A stretch of DNA of 56,579 nucleotides from an uncultured Clostridium sp. GTDB taxonomy: Bacteria; Bacillota; Clostridia; TANB77; CAG-508. Below, piece by piece: positions 33,583-41,927 of the stretch. A model generated the notes under the pieces. That model did not search any database, had not been told where the DNA came from, and was given only the letters and a program-made list of their open reading frames with translations. The stretch lies in contig CAOJJB010000012.1 in assembly GCA_948436975.1 (NCBI GenBank), forward strand, positions 1 through 56,579. The letters run 5' to 3'. Numbering within the stretch: the first letter of the stretch is position 1; the number at the start of each line of letters is the position of its first letter. The position numbers and the translations under genes are program-made.

Positions 33583-34602
33583 ATGAATAATAAATTAATT
33601 GGAAATGAAAATAATATTGTATTTTATACTGATGATGAAGATAATATTAAAGTTGAAGTCATGTTACAAGATGAAAATGTTTGGCTCGATATAGAAGCTT
33701 TAGCTAAATTATTTAAAATAGACAGAACTGGAATTACAAGACATATAAATAATATTTATAAAGATGAAGAATTAGAAGAAAATAGCACATGTGCAAAAAT
33801 TGCACATATGGGTAACAATGGAAAACAACAGTATTTTACAAGTTATTATAATTTAGATATGATAATTTCCATTGGATTTAGAGTAAATTCAAAACCTGCT
33901 ATAAAATTTAGAACATGGGCAAATAAATTAATAAAAGAATATATGATAAAAGGATTTACATTAGATGATGATAGATTTTTAAAAGGTGGCAAAGTAAATG
34001 CTAAATATTTTGATGAGTTATTAGAAAGAATAAAAACTATTCGTACAAGTGAAAGAATGGCTTATCAAAAAATAACAGATTTATTTATAGCAACAGCAGT
34101 TGACTATAATCCAAAATCAGAAGAAGCATATACATTTTTTAAAATAGTTCAAAACAAATTGCATTATGCCATTTCTGGACATACAGCAGCAGAACTTATT
34201 TATAATAGAGTAGATTCAAATAAGGAACATATGGGACTTACAAATTGGAAAAATAGTCCAGATGGTTTAATATATAAATATGATGTTACAATTGCTAAAA
34301 ATTATTTAAATGAAGAAGAATTGAGAAAATTAAATGATTTAACCAATTTCTTTATAGTATTTGCTGAAGATGAAGCAAAAGAAAGACATATAATGACAAT
34401 GCAAAATTGGATTGATGCAACAGATGATTTATTAAAATTTAGAAGAAAAAAGATACTAGATAGAGCAGGTTCTATATCACATAAAGAAGCGGTAGAAAAA
34501 GCTGAAAACGAATATGAGAAGTTCAAAATAAAACAAGATGTGCAGTATATTTCTAGTATGGATGAGATGTATCAGAGATATTTAAATGAAAGTACCAAAT
34601 AA
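33583..34602 (+). CDS. Virulence RhuM-family protein
   Basis: 339 aa. The RhuM signature is clear: WLDIEALAKLFKIDRTGITR then HINNIYKDEELEENSTCAKI, YYNLDMIISIGFRVNSKPAI, FRTWANKLIKEYMIKGF and FIVFAEDEAKERHIMTMQNW. The N-terminal part has an HTH-like element (KLFKIDRTGITRHI). Molecular function is unknown; the family is common in mobile islands and next to restriction or other defence genes. First gene of a two-gene operon in the cotJC element. Confidence 0.88.
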   Translation: MNNKLIGNENNIVFYTDDEDNIKVEVMLQDENVWLDIEALAKLFKIDRTGITRHINNIYKDEELEENSTCAKIAHMGNNGKQQYFTSYYNLDMIISIGFRVNSKPAIKFRTWANKLIKEYMIKGFTLDDDRFLKGGKVNAKYFDELLERIKTIRTSERMAYQKITDLFIATAVDYNPKSEEAYTFFKIVQNKLHYAISGHTAAELIYNRVDSNKEHMGLTNWKNSPDGLIYKYDVTIAKNYLNEEELRKLNDLTNFFIVFAEDEAKERHIMTMQNWIDATDDLLKFRRKKILDRAGSISHKEAVEKAENEYEKFKIKQDVQYISSMDEMYQRYLNESTK

Positions 34603-34649
34603 AAAGAAATTTTATTGGAATATAAATTAAAAAATAAAGGAGAGTTAAT

Positions 34650-35294
34650 ATGTTTAAAAATGAAATATATATATCAGATAATCATATATTAGAAGATTAT
34701 TTAGGAATAAAACTAACAATGCAAAGTTCAAAATCAGAGTGGAAAAGAGCAATAAATATATTTATAGACAGGATGCAAGGAAGATACTTTGATGCGATTA
34801 ATAAATTATCTAATACTGGAGATAAAACATTATTACAAAAATATGGTTTTTCTATAATGTGTATACAGTGTTTACTTATCGATACATTAGTTAAATTTAG
34901 ATATGGACCTACAGTATTAAAAAGAGGAACTTTATCTTATAATTATGAAAATCAAAATCATTTTACGAAGTTTTTAAAGGAAGTATTCTACGAAGACTTT
35001 AACAATGAAATGGCATTAAAATTTTATACAGATATTAGATGTGGAATTATGCATTTTGGAACTACCAAAAGAAACAGTAGATTAATATGTGATTCAAGTC
35101 ATCTTATTACTAAAATAGAGGGGGTAAATATTAGTGTAGATATTAGTGTTTTGGAAGAAAGATTAGAACAATACTTTAAACAATATATTGAAGAAATAAA
35201 GCGAGGAAATCAAACAGAATTAAGAGAAAACTTTATTATAGCAATGAATTATATATGCAATATATATCAAAAAGATGAAAAGTGGGAAATATGA
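34650..35294 (+). CDS. HEPN-like protein, 214 aa (possible RNase effector)
   Basis: Starts at 34650 with AAGGAG upstream, 47 bp after RhuM. All-helical prediction. FYTDIRCGIMHFGTTK carries R-x4-H, the spacing of HEPN RNase active sites, in the context [FY]-x-x-[IV]-R-C-G-[IL]-x-H seen in many uncharacterised defence-associated proteins. The rest is unassigned. HEPN proteins often act as toxins or abortive-infection effectors; pairing with RhuM is noted, its meaning unproven. Confidence 0.65.
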   Translation: MFKNEIYISDNHILEDYLGIKLTMQSSKSEWKRAINIFIDRMQGRYFDAINKLSNTGDKTLLQKYGFSIMCIQCLLIDTLVKFRYGPTVLKRGTLSYNYENQNHFTKFLKEVFYEDFNNEMALKFYTDIRCGIMHFGTTKRNSRLICDSSHLITKIEGVNISVDISVLEERLEQYFKQYIEEIKRGNQTELRENFIIAMNYICNIYQKDEKWEI

Positions 35295-35296
35295 AA

Positions 35297-35312
35297 AGTT
35301 CACTTAGTGTAC
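35297..35312 (+). repeat. Right copy of the 16-bp direct repeat
   Basis: AGTTCACTTAGTGTAC, 15/16 identical to 33455-33470. The 5' part can also pair with AAGTGAGCTTT (35330-35340), giving an alternative to the terminator stem at 35322. A second shared word, AGGCAATAG, occurs at 33448 and 35357. Confidence 0.75.
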
Positions 35313-35321
35313 GACCTTTTT

Positions 35322-35345
35322 AAGTTCACAAGTGAGCTTTTTCTA
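35322..35345 (+). terminator. Terminator of the RhuM-HEPN operon
   Basis: AAGTTCAC (35322-35329) with GTGAGCTT (35332-35339), seven of eight pairs, then TTTCTATTTT. It is built from the same GTTCAC motif as the upstream dyads. Confidence 0.65.
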
Positions 35346-35401
35346 TTTTATTTACAGGCAATAGCACTAAATTTCTTTCGCCGACAAGTCGGAATATAAT
35401 G

Positions 35402-35448
35402 ATTGACAACATCAAGGAACCAAAGAACTAGCACATTTAGAAATGGTT
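35402..35448 (+). other. attR of the cotJC element
   Basis: Element arm 35402-35423 (ATTGACAACATCAAG then GAACCAA), core AAGAA at 35423-35427 (central GA at 35425-35426), then cotJC sequence CTAGCACATTTAG. A small perfect hairpin CCGAC-AA-GTCGG lies just inside at 35382-35393. Confidence 0.85.
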
Positions 35449-35856
35449 GGTACTTTAGTTCACCAACTAACTGATGGAGCAAGTGCCGAAGAATTACAAA
35501 GGGCTGGAATGGGAGATTATTATACAGATCATGGTTGGGGAGTTTATCCTCAAGCTGCTGCTGGTTATCCTTATACTGCTGCAAGTATGGCTGTAAAAGG
35601 TGATCCTATTGCAGATTTAACAGAAGATTTGGCTGCTGAACAAAAAGCACGTGCAACTTATGAAAAATTAATAGATTTATGTAAAGATGATGCTGATGTT
35701 GTAGATGTTTTAAGATATCTAAGAGAACGTGAAGTTGTTCATTTCCAAAGATTTGGAGAAGCATTAAATGGAGTTCAAGAAAAATTATATCAAAGAAATA
35801 AATATTTCTTAAACAATGGAAATAATAACTGTGGATGTAATAATTCTAGAAATTAA
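35428..35856 (+). pseudogene. cotJC: cotJC 3' part, separated by the mobile element
   Basis: Codons 66-207 of the reconstituted CotJC: LAHLEMVGTLVHQL, then GDPIADLTEDLAAEQKARAT, and LREREVVHFQRFGEAL, ending in an Asn/Cys-rich tail (NNGNNNCGCNNSRN). Carries the ligands H68, E136 and H170 expected for the di-Mn site. There are no stops or frameshifts in 142 codons, so it is still under selection or only recently split. The internal ATG at 35443 has no ribosome binding site and is unlikely to be used. Confidence 0.92.
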
Positions 35857-35875
35857 TTATATTAATCAAAATTTT

Positions 35876-35910
35876 AAAATGGGCTTTATTTAATAATAAG
35901 CCCATTTTTA
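35876..35910 (+). terminator. Terminator of the cotJ operon
   Basis: 11-bp stem (35876-35886 with 35898-35908) with A-run before and TTTTTA after; 20 bp past the cotJC stop and convergent with the flavoprotein gene, so usable from both sides. Confidence 0.8.
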
Positions 35911-35947
35911 TTATAAAAATTTAATTCACAATTTGGATTTACTTCAA

Positions 35948-36574
35948 TTATCTAATAAAATTTGTTCTAACAACTTTATTTTCAGGTGGAATAATATTTT
36001 CTTTTTTTCCAGCTTCAATACACTTCAACATCCACGCCATATTTTTGCCTAAGTTATTCATAACTTGCATCCCCTCTAAATCTTGTTTAACTTCTTCTGG
36101 TGTATTTCCATGAACGTTATTCCAATAATTTGATGATACTATTGGCATTTGACTAATTGTAAAATATTTATTTAATACATCAAATGAAGCAGTAGTACCT
36201 GCTCTTCTTGCACTAGATATACTTGCTCCAGGTTTAAATTGAAAAGCACTTTTCCCTGCATAAAAAGCTCTATCTAATACAGATAAAATTTTTCCTGTTG
36301 GATGAGCATAATATACTGGCGTTCCAAAAACAAACCCATCACTTTTCTTTGCTTTTTCTATAATTTCATTTGCTATATCATCAAATACACATTTACCTTT
36401 ATGCTCCTCTTTAAAACAAGTTTTACATCCTGTACAATCTGCTATTGGTTTATTTCCTAAAAATAATATTTCTGTTTCTATATTTTCCTCATTTAATGAT
36501 TGGGCTACTTTACTTAAAGCAGTATATGTACAACCTTTTTCGTTTGAACTACCATTCACTAATAATACTTTCAT
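35948..36574 (-). CDS. NADPH-dependent FMN reductase / iron-sulfur flavoprotein
   Basis: 208 aa. KVLLVNGSSNEKGCTYTAL is the FMN phosphate loop; CTGCKTCF followed by GKC gives the compact Cys cluster (CxxCxxC-x8-C) of Isf-type flavoproteins; FGTPVYYAHPTGKILSVLDR is the flavodoxin-like core. Moves electrons, probably in O2/ROS or quinone detoxification. AAGGAGG precedes ATG. Confidence 0.82.
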   Translation of the reverse strand: MKVLLVNGSSNEKGCTYTALSKVAQSLNEENIETEILFLGNKPIADCTGCKTCFKEEHKGKCVFDDIANEIIEKAKKSDGFVFGTPVYYAHPTGKILSVLDRAFYAGKSAFQFKPGASISSARRAGTTASFDVLNKYFTISQMPIVSSNYWNNVHGNTPEEVKQDLEGMQVMNNLGKNMAWMLKCIEAGKKENIIPPENKVVRTNFIR

Positions 36575-36594
36575 ATTTACCTCCTTTATATAAA

Positions 36595-36630
36595 ATATGA
36601 TAATAACACTTTATTGTATTATTATCATAT
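36595..36630 (-). terminator. Hairpin after the iron-ADH gene
   Basis: 12-bp stem (36595-36606 with 36619-36630), then ATTTTATATA on the minus strand, 27 bp past the ADH stop. Confidence 0.6.
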
Positions 36631-36656
36631 TTCAATATTTATTATATATAACATTT

Positions 36657-37829
36657 TTATAAACACATTTTAAAAATATTAAGTACATCTTCTTCTGTTA
36701 AAGGAACATATGCATTTTCTAAACTCCTATGTTTTATAACTGCATGACTCATTTTTTCTAACAAAGAATCATCAATTCCTAATTTACCTAAATTCATAGG
36801 AATTCCACAATCAGCAAAAAATTTCTCAGTAGCATCTATTGCTTTATTTGCTAACACAAATTTATCATCACTCTTTTCAAAATTCCATACATTAACAGCA
36901 TAATCTACAAATTTATCAACTGTTTTTTCAGATAAAATATATCTCATCCATCTTGGTGTAAGTATTGCAAGTCCAACACCATGAGTTATATCATAAAACG
37001 CACTTAATTCATGTTCCATTGGATGACAAGACCAAATATTGCTATCTTTTCCTCTGCCACATAAACCATTTAAAGCTAAACTTGAGGCCCACATTAAATT
37101 ACTACGTGCTTCATAATCTCTTGGATTTTGTAAAGCAATTGGACAATATTTTATACAAGTTTTCAATATTCCTTCTGATATTTCATCTTGAAGATATGCC
37201 CCTTTTGTACTTTTAAAATAGTTTTCCATAACATGGGACATTATATCTGCTGTTCCAGCTGCTGTTTGGATAGTTGGTAATGTATAAGTATATTCTGGAT
37301 CTAATATAGACGCTTTTGGTGCCATCTTTTTCAATCTAGCACTAAGTTTTTCATTTGTTTCTGGATTTGTAATAACTGCTGTTTGATTCATTTCAGATCC
37401 TGTTGCTGAAATAGTTAATACTGTAACTATTGGTAATACTTTTGGTATATCTTCCATTTTTGATGGTTCTTTTATTAAATCCCATGGATCATTATTATAA
37501 TAGCATCCTGCTCCTATTAATTTTGTACAATCTATTGTACTTCCTCCACCTACTGCTAATATAACATCTATATTATTTTCTCTACAAATTTCAATTCCTC
37601 TTCTCACTGTTCCAACTCTAGGATTTGGTTCTATTCCTTCTAACTCACTTATTTTAAAATCTTTTAATAATTCACATACTTTATCATAAATTCCATTTTT
37701 CTTTATACTTCCTCCTCCATATGCTAGAAGTACATTTTTTCCATATTTCTTTAAAATATTTGGTAAGTTTTCAATTTCTCCTTTTCCAAAATAAATTTGT
37801 GTTGGTGCATGAAATACAAAATTTTCCAT
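36657..37829 (-). CDS. Iron-containing alcohol dehydrogenase (BdhA/YqhD-like)
   Basis: 390 aa, full length. GGGSTIDCTKLI is the nucleotide-binding GGGS; the metal ligands are in TADIMSHVMENYF and HPMEHELSAFYDITHGVGLA. The N-terminal MENFVFHAPTQIYFGKGEIE is typical of NADPH-dependent butanol dehydrogenases of Clostridia. Converts aldehydes to alcohols in fermentation. AAGGAG precedes ATG. Confidence 0.88.
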   Translation of the reverse strand: MENFVFHAPTQIYFGKGEIENLPNILKKYGKNVLLAYGGGSIKKNGIYDKVCELLKDFKISELEGIEPNPRVGTVRRGIEICRENNIDVILAVGGGSTIDCTKLIGAGCYYNNDPWDLIKEPSKMEDIPKVLPIVTVLTISATGSEMNQTAVITNPETNEKLSARLKKMAPKASILDPEYTYTLPTIQTAAGTADIMSHVMENYFKSTKGAYLQDEISEGILKTCIKYCPIALQNPRDYEARSNLMWASSLALNGLCGRGKDSNIWSCHPMEHELSAFYDITHGVGLAILTPRWMRYILSEKTVDKFVDYAVNVWNFEKSDDKFVLANKAIDATEKFFADCGIPMNLGKLGIDDSLLEKMSHAVIKHRSLENAYVPLTEEDVLNIFKMCL

Positions 37830-37871
37830 TACTATTCTCCTTTTTTCTTATATATATTATATTTACATTTT

Positions 37872-39035
37872 CTATAAAACTATTTTATTTTCTTGTTCTT
37901 TATTTTCTTGTTCTTTAATCCTATTATTTAGTTCTATCGCTTTATTCTGAATATTTGACATATACTGTTTTACTTGTTTAAGATTTCTACATGCTTTTAT
38001 TCCAGTTTCACTTTCTAATATCATTGTATTTAGCATTACTTCTAAAGCTCTATTAATTGCTAGTCTTCCATTATCTGGATCTCCTTCATCCCATCTTAAC
38101 AAATACTTAAAATCTAAATTTTCAAGTTCTTCTTCATCTTCCATTTTTAATTTCAAAACATATTTTAAAACTGGAAAAACCTTATATTCACTATTTGAAC
38201 TTTTTATTCTATAATTTGTTTTTCTTCTTTCTTCTTCAAAAAATTGAAAAAACTTTTCTTTTTCTTCTTCATCAAGTTCTTTACCAGCTTTTATTGAACT
38301 ATCTATCCTATGTGCAATCTCCATTGGCATTAGATTTGTATAATCATTATAATTATTTCTTATAGTATCTAAAAAAATATGTTTCAATGCAGTTTCACTT
38401 GAAGATATAACTGTATTTGACATAAGTAATCTAATATCAGGATTTAAATTTATCATAGTATCTAAAAATTTTAATACATTCATTCCATACTGTGAACAAT
38501 AATTGTATCTAATCTCTTCATTTTGAGCATTATATATACTTTTTATATTATTTAATTCACTTACATAAACATTATTATCTTTTTTTAAATTACTATCATA
38601 TTCCTCCATAAATTTTGGGGTTATACCTGTTGCAAGTATTGTATTGACAAAATTAATATTTAAATCTTCAATTCCAAAATTACAGTAAGTATTTCTTTCT
38701 AATTCAAAACTTAAATTTTTAGCAATCTCATATAAATAAACAAATAAATTTATAAACTGAGTTGGTGATAAAACTTGATTTTCAGAATATAAAAATATAG
38801 TATCATTATCTTTTTTAGCAACAATAAGATTACCATCATTTTGATAACTCAAAATTGGAGTTTCTCCAGCATGATACGTATTTTTCTGCATTTTGTTATA
38901 AAAAAATTCAGTTGGAGTAATACCTTTTTTATTAATATATCTTTGTATATCACTATATAGTCTACTTTTGTCAACTGTTATTATTCCTATTCTTTTCATT
39001 GATGATAAATTAACATCATCTCTAATTGCATACAA
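37872..39035 (-). CDS. Hypothetical protein, 387 aa
   Basis: TTG start at 39035 with AAAGGAAA upstream. Mostly helical, no signal peptide or membrane segment. It reads KRIGIITVDKSRLYSDIQRY early, has an acidic middle (KELDEEEKEKFFQFFEEERR), and ends in a duplicated KEQENKEQEN. I do not recognise a domain. Its position next to the CorC-type gene may be incidental. Confidence 0.65.
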   Translation of the reverse strand: MYAIRDDVNLSSMKRIGIITVDKSRLYSDIQRYINKKGITPTEFFYNKMQKNTYHAGETPILSYQNDGNLIVAKKDNDTIFLYSENQVLSPTQFINLFVYLYEIAKNLSFELERNTYCNFGIEDLNINFVNTILATGITPKFMEEYDSNLKKDNNVYVSELNNIKSIYNAQNEEIRYNYCSQYGMNVLKFLDTMINLNPDIRLLMSNTVISSSETALKHIFLDTIRNNYNDYTNLMPMEIAHRIDSSIKAGKELDEEEKEKFFQFFEEERRKTNYRIKSSNSEYKVFPVLKYVLKLKMEDEEELENLDFKYLLRWDEGDPDNGRLAINRALEVMLNTMILESETGIKACRNLKQVKQYMSNIQNKAIELNNRIKEQENKEQENKIVL

Positions 39036-39062
39036 TTTTACTTTCCTTTCTTAGATTCTTAT

Positions 39063-40382
39063 TTATTTTTCATCCTCTAATTCTTCTGATTTTACTACTT
39101 CATTTTTACATGCCTTTACTTTTATTATTCTTTTATCTTTTACATTTTCAATTTTATATGTTACTTTTTCTGTTTCAATAACTAGTTTTTCTTTTTCATA
39201 TGGAATTCTACCTAGTTCTTCAACTAAGTATCCAGATAATGTATCATAATCTCCATCAGGAATTTCTATATTTAATAGTTTTTCAACTTCTGAAACTCCC
39301 ATACTCCCATTTAACATAAATGTATTTTCATCTAATTTCTCATAATTTTTTTTCACAATATCATATTCATCATATATTTCCCCAACTATTTCTTCTAAAA
39401 TATCTTCCATTGTAACTATACCAGCTGTTCCACCGTATTCATCTACTACTATTGCTATTTGTTTCCTATTTTTTCTTAATTCATCAAAAAGTTCATTAAC
39501 TTGTTTAGTTTCTGGAATATAATATGCATCTTTAATTAAATTTCTAATTCTTACATTTTTATTTTTAGTTGAAAGTAAAATATCTTTTACATACACTATT
39601 CCCTTTATTTCATCAATTGTTTCGTCATAAACTGGTACTCTACTATATCTGAAATCTTCTGATAACTCTTCTATAACTTTTGATATTGATAAATTTATAT
39701 CTAATGCAAAAATTTCTTTTCTTGGAACCATTATTTCACTAACTGTTTTATCATTAAATTCAAAAACATTGTTTATCATTTCACCTTCTACTTGATTTAT
39801 AGTTCCTTTTTCTTTTCCTACATCTACCATCATTCTAATTTCTTCTTCTGTTACTGTTTCTTCATCTGCCCCTGAGACTCCAAAAATTTTTGAAACTATA
39901 TTTGTTGAAAATGTTAAAAATTTTACAAATGGTGATGTTAAAACTGATATTGTTTTTATAATTCCTATTGATGCAAAAGCTACTTTTTCACAATATTTCA
40001 TTGCAATTCTTTTTGGAACCAATTCTCCAAATATCAATGTAAAATAAGATAAAATTATTGTAATTATTATTATAGAAATATTATTCCAAGCACTAATACT
40101 TAAAGATGGTATTAAGTTATTTAATATAGGTGCAAGTTCACTTGCAAATGTTTCTGATGCATACGCACTTGATAAAAATCCAGCAAGCGTAATTCCTATT
40201 TGTATTGTTGCTAAAAATTTACTAGGATTTTCTAACATCTTTTTTATTTTTTTTGCCTTTTTGTTGCCTTCTTTAGCTTGAATATCTATTTTAGCATCAT
40301 TTAATGAAATAAATGCTATTTCAGATGCAGCAAAAAAAGCATTTAATCCTATTAATATTATTAATAAAATAATTTGTATCAT
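39063..40382 (-). CDS. CNNM/CorC-family transporter-associated protein (hemolysin-C-like)
   Basis: 439 aa from ATG 40382 (AAAGGAG upstream; eight earlier codons rejected). The DUF21/CNNM membrane domain (about 1-190) opens IQIILLIILIGLNAFFAAS, then two CBS domains (about 210-335; VPRKEIFALDI and IAIVVDEYGGTAGIVTMEDI) and a C-terminal CorC_HlyC domain. Implicated in Mg2+ or divalent cation extrusion and membrane resistance. Just downstream of the Cys-rich small protein. Confidence 0.87.
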   Translation of the reverse strand: MIQIILLIILIGLNAFFAASEIAFISLNDAKIDIQAKEGNKKAKKIKKMLENPSKFLATIQIGITLAGFLSSAYASETFASELAPILNNLIPSLSISAWNNISIIIITIILSYFTLIFGELVPKRIAMKYCEKVAFASIGIIKTISVLTSPFVKFLTFSTNIVSKIFGVSGADEETVTEEEIRMMVDVGKEKGTINQVEGEMINNVFEFNDKTVSEIMVPRKEIFALDINLSISKVIEELSEDFRYSRVPVYDETIDEIKGIVYVKDILLSTKNKNVRIRNLIKDAYYIPETKQVNELFDELRKNRKQIAIVVDEYGGTAGIVTMEDILEEIVGEIYDEYDIVKKNYEKLDENTFMLNGSMGVSEVEKLLNIEIPDGDYDTLSGYLVEELGRIPYEKEKLVIETEKVTYKIENVKDKRIIKVKACKNEVVKSEELEDEK

Positions 40383-40392
40383 ATAATCTCCT

Positions 40393-40602
40393 TTAAAATT
40401 TGTCAATTAAATTCTTTCCTCTACCACAATTTGCATTAGATAGAGAACATTTTCTAATACATCCATTACAATGTATATATTTTAAATAGTCTTCTTTTTG
40501 TTTTTTTATTTTTTTGACTTCATACTCTTTTTCTACTATTTTAGAAAATTTGTCAAATTCATCTCTATATTTATTACTAATATAAGTACCTTCTTGTATC
40601 AT
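40393..40602 (-). CDS. Small four-Cys protein next to the flavodiiron gene
   Basis: 69 aa. A helical N-terminal half (EFDKFSKIVEKEYEVKKIKK) is followed by YIHCNGCIRKCSLSNANCGR, a C-x2-C-x3-C-x6-C cluster that could bind Fe-S or Zn. AGGAG precedes ATG; it starts eight bases after the flavodiiron stop. A redox or assembly partner of the flavodiiron protein is a reasonable inference; family name unknown to me. Confidence 0.7.
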   Translation of the reverse strand: MIQEGTYISNKYRDEFDKFSKIVEKEYEVKKIKKQKEDYLKYIHCNGCIRKCSLSNANCGRGKNLIDKF

Positions 40603-40610
40603 ATTTTCTC

Positions 40611-41780
40611 CTAAATATTTAAAATAAAATCAGCTAATTTATTTAATTCTTCTTTAGTGTCTAAATTAAGTTTGGATTTAATTGTTACTACTGGTTCACA
40701 TATTGTAATATCTTTCATATTTGCTAAAATACTTTTCATTGATTTTGCTGCTGTTGGTGCCCAAGTTCCATTTTCTATTAAACCTATTTTCCTATTTTGA
40801 TAGTTTTTATTTAATAAATGATGTAAAAATTGTTCCATTGGTGTAAATATTCCAGCATCATAAGTAGAAGTAGCAAGTATCATTTTATCATAACGAAAAG
40901 CATCTTCTATTGCTTCTGCCATATCTTCTCTAGATAAATCTGCAATTACAACTTTTTTTGCCCCTTTTTGTTTTAATATTTCTACAAGTTCTTTGGCAGC
41001 ATCAGCAGTATTTCCGTGTATAGATGCATATGCTATATATACGCCATCATCTTCTGGTTTATAACTACTCCAAACATCATATTTTTCTATATAATATCTT
41101 AAATTTTCCTTTAATATTGGTCCATGTAGTGGACAAATCATTTTTACATCTAAAGTTGCTAATTTTTTTAGTAATGCTTGTACTTGAACTCCATATTTTC
41201 CTACAATGTTAAAATAATATCTTCTAGCTTCACATGTCCAATCTTCTTCTGTATCTAAGCTGCCAAATTTACCAAATCCATCTGCTGAAAATACTATTTT
41301 TTCTGTTTTTTCATAAGTAACCATTACTTCTGGCCAATGTACCATTGGTGCCATAAAAAATTGCAAGGTATGTTTACCAATATTTAGTTCTTGTCCTTCT
41401 GTTACTACTATTTTTCTCTTTTCTATATTTTTTATATCAAAAAATTGTGGTAAAAAAGCAAAAGTTTTCATGTTACCTACTATTTTCATATCTGGATATT
41501 TTTCTGCTAGAACTTCTATATTATATGCATGATCTGGTTCTAAGTGTGATACTACTAAATAATCTACTTTTTCTCCACCTAAAGCTTTTTCTAAATTTTC
41601 TAACCATTCATCTGATTTTCTTTTATCTATTGTGTCCATAACTACATTTTTTTCATCTTTTATAAGATATGAGTTATATGATATTCCATTTGGAACTATA
41701 TATTGACTTTCAAATAAATCTATTGTTTTATCATCTGCTCCAATATAAACTATATCTTTTGAAATTGTTATATCTTTCAT
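40611..41780 (-). CDS. Flavodiiron protein (A-type flavoprotein, FprA-like)
   Basis: 389 aa. MBL domain with the diiron motif VVSHLEPDHAYNIEVL (H-x-E-x-D-H), further ligands in PMVHWPEVM and LHGPIL, and a C-terminal flavodoxin domain opening YIAYASIHGNTADAAKEL. Reduces O2 to water and/or NO to N2O, protecting anaerobes. No rubredoxin domain is fused, so a separate donor is needed. AAGGA precedes ATG. Confidence 0.9.
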   Translation of the reverse strand: MKDITISKDIVYIGADDKTIDLFESQYIVPNGISYNSYLIKDEKNVVMDTIDKRKSDEWLENLEKALGGEKVDYLVVSHLEPDHAYNIEVLAEKYPDMKIVGNMKTFAFLPQFFDIKNIEKRKIVVTEGQELNIGKHTLQFFMAPMVHWPEVMVTYEKTEKIVFSADGFGKFGSLDTEEDWTCEARRYYFNIVGKYGVQVQALLKKLATLDVKMICPLHGPILKENLRYYIEKYDVWSSYKPEDDGVYIAYASIHGNTADAAKELVEILKQKGAKKVVIADLSREDMAEAIEDAFRYDKMILATSTYDAGIFTPMEQFLHHLLNKNYQNRKIGLIENGTWAPTAAKSMKSILANMKDITICEPVVTIKSKLNLDTKEELNKLADFILNI

Positions 41781-41882
41781 CTTTTTTTCCTTTCACCAAT
41801 TTTTTAGTTATTATATTATAATATAAATTAAAAATCAATAAATTAAACCTTTTCTTTTCAAATTTGACTTTTATGTAAATCT

Positions 41883-41910
41883 TTGATATTATTAAATAAG
41901 AAAATATATA
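41883..41910 (+). promoter_or_regulatory. Promoter of the small membrane peptide
   Basis: TTGATA (41883-41888), 16-bp spacer, TATATA (41905-41910); AGGAGG follows at 41915-41920, so the 5' UTR is very short. Confidence 0.5.
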
Positions 41911-41927
41911 CTACAGGAGGTATACCT

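Larger units (their letters stand above)
29834..35425. mobile_element. 5,592-bp serine-recombinase element inside cotJC
   Basis: Bounded by AAGAA cores at 29831-29835 and 35423-35427. Contents in order: 75-aa ORF (+), large serine recombinase (-), 47-aa ORF (-), EamA transporter (+), a 500-bp structured region, RhuM (+), HEPN-like protein (+). There are no phage structural, replication or conjugation genes. Removing it joins codon 65 GAA to CTA of codon 66 and gives a 207-codon CotJC. The layout resembles sigK-skin-type elements that sit in mother-cell genes and carry their own large serine recombinase. Whether excision is programmed is not shown by sequence. Confidence 0.9.

Noticed and set aside
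29834-35425. Prophage or conjugative element
   Set aside because: No capsid, tail, lysis, replication, relaxase or secretion genes; only a recombinase and small cargo.
35348-35584. Minus-strand 78-aa frame across attR
   Set aside because: It spans the att junction and overlaps the conserved 3' part of cotJC; a shadow.
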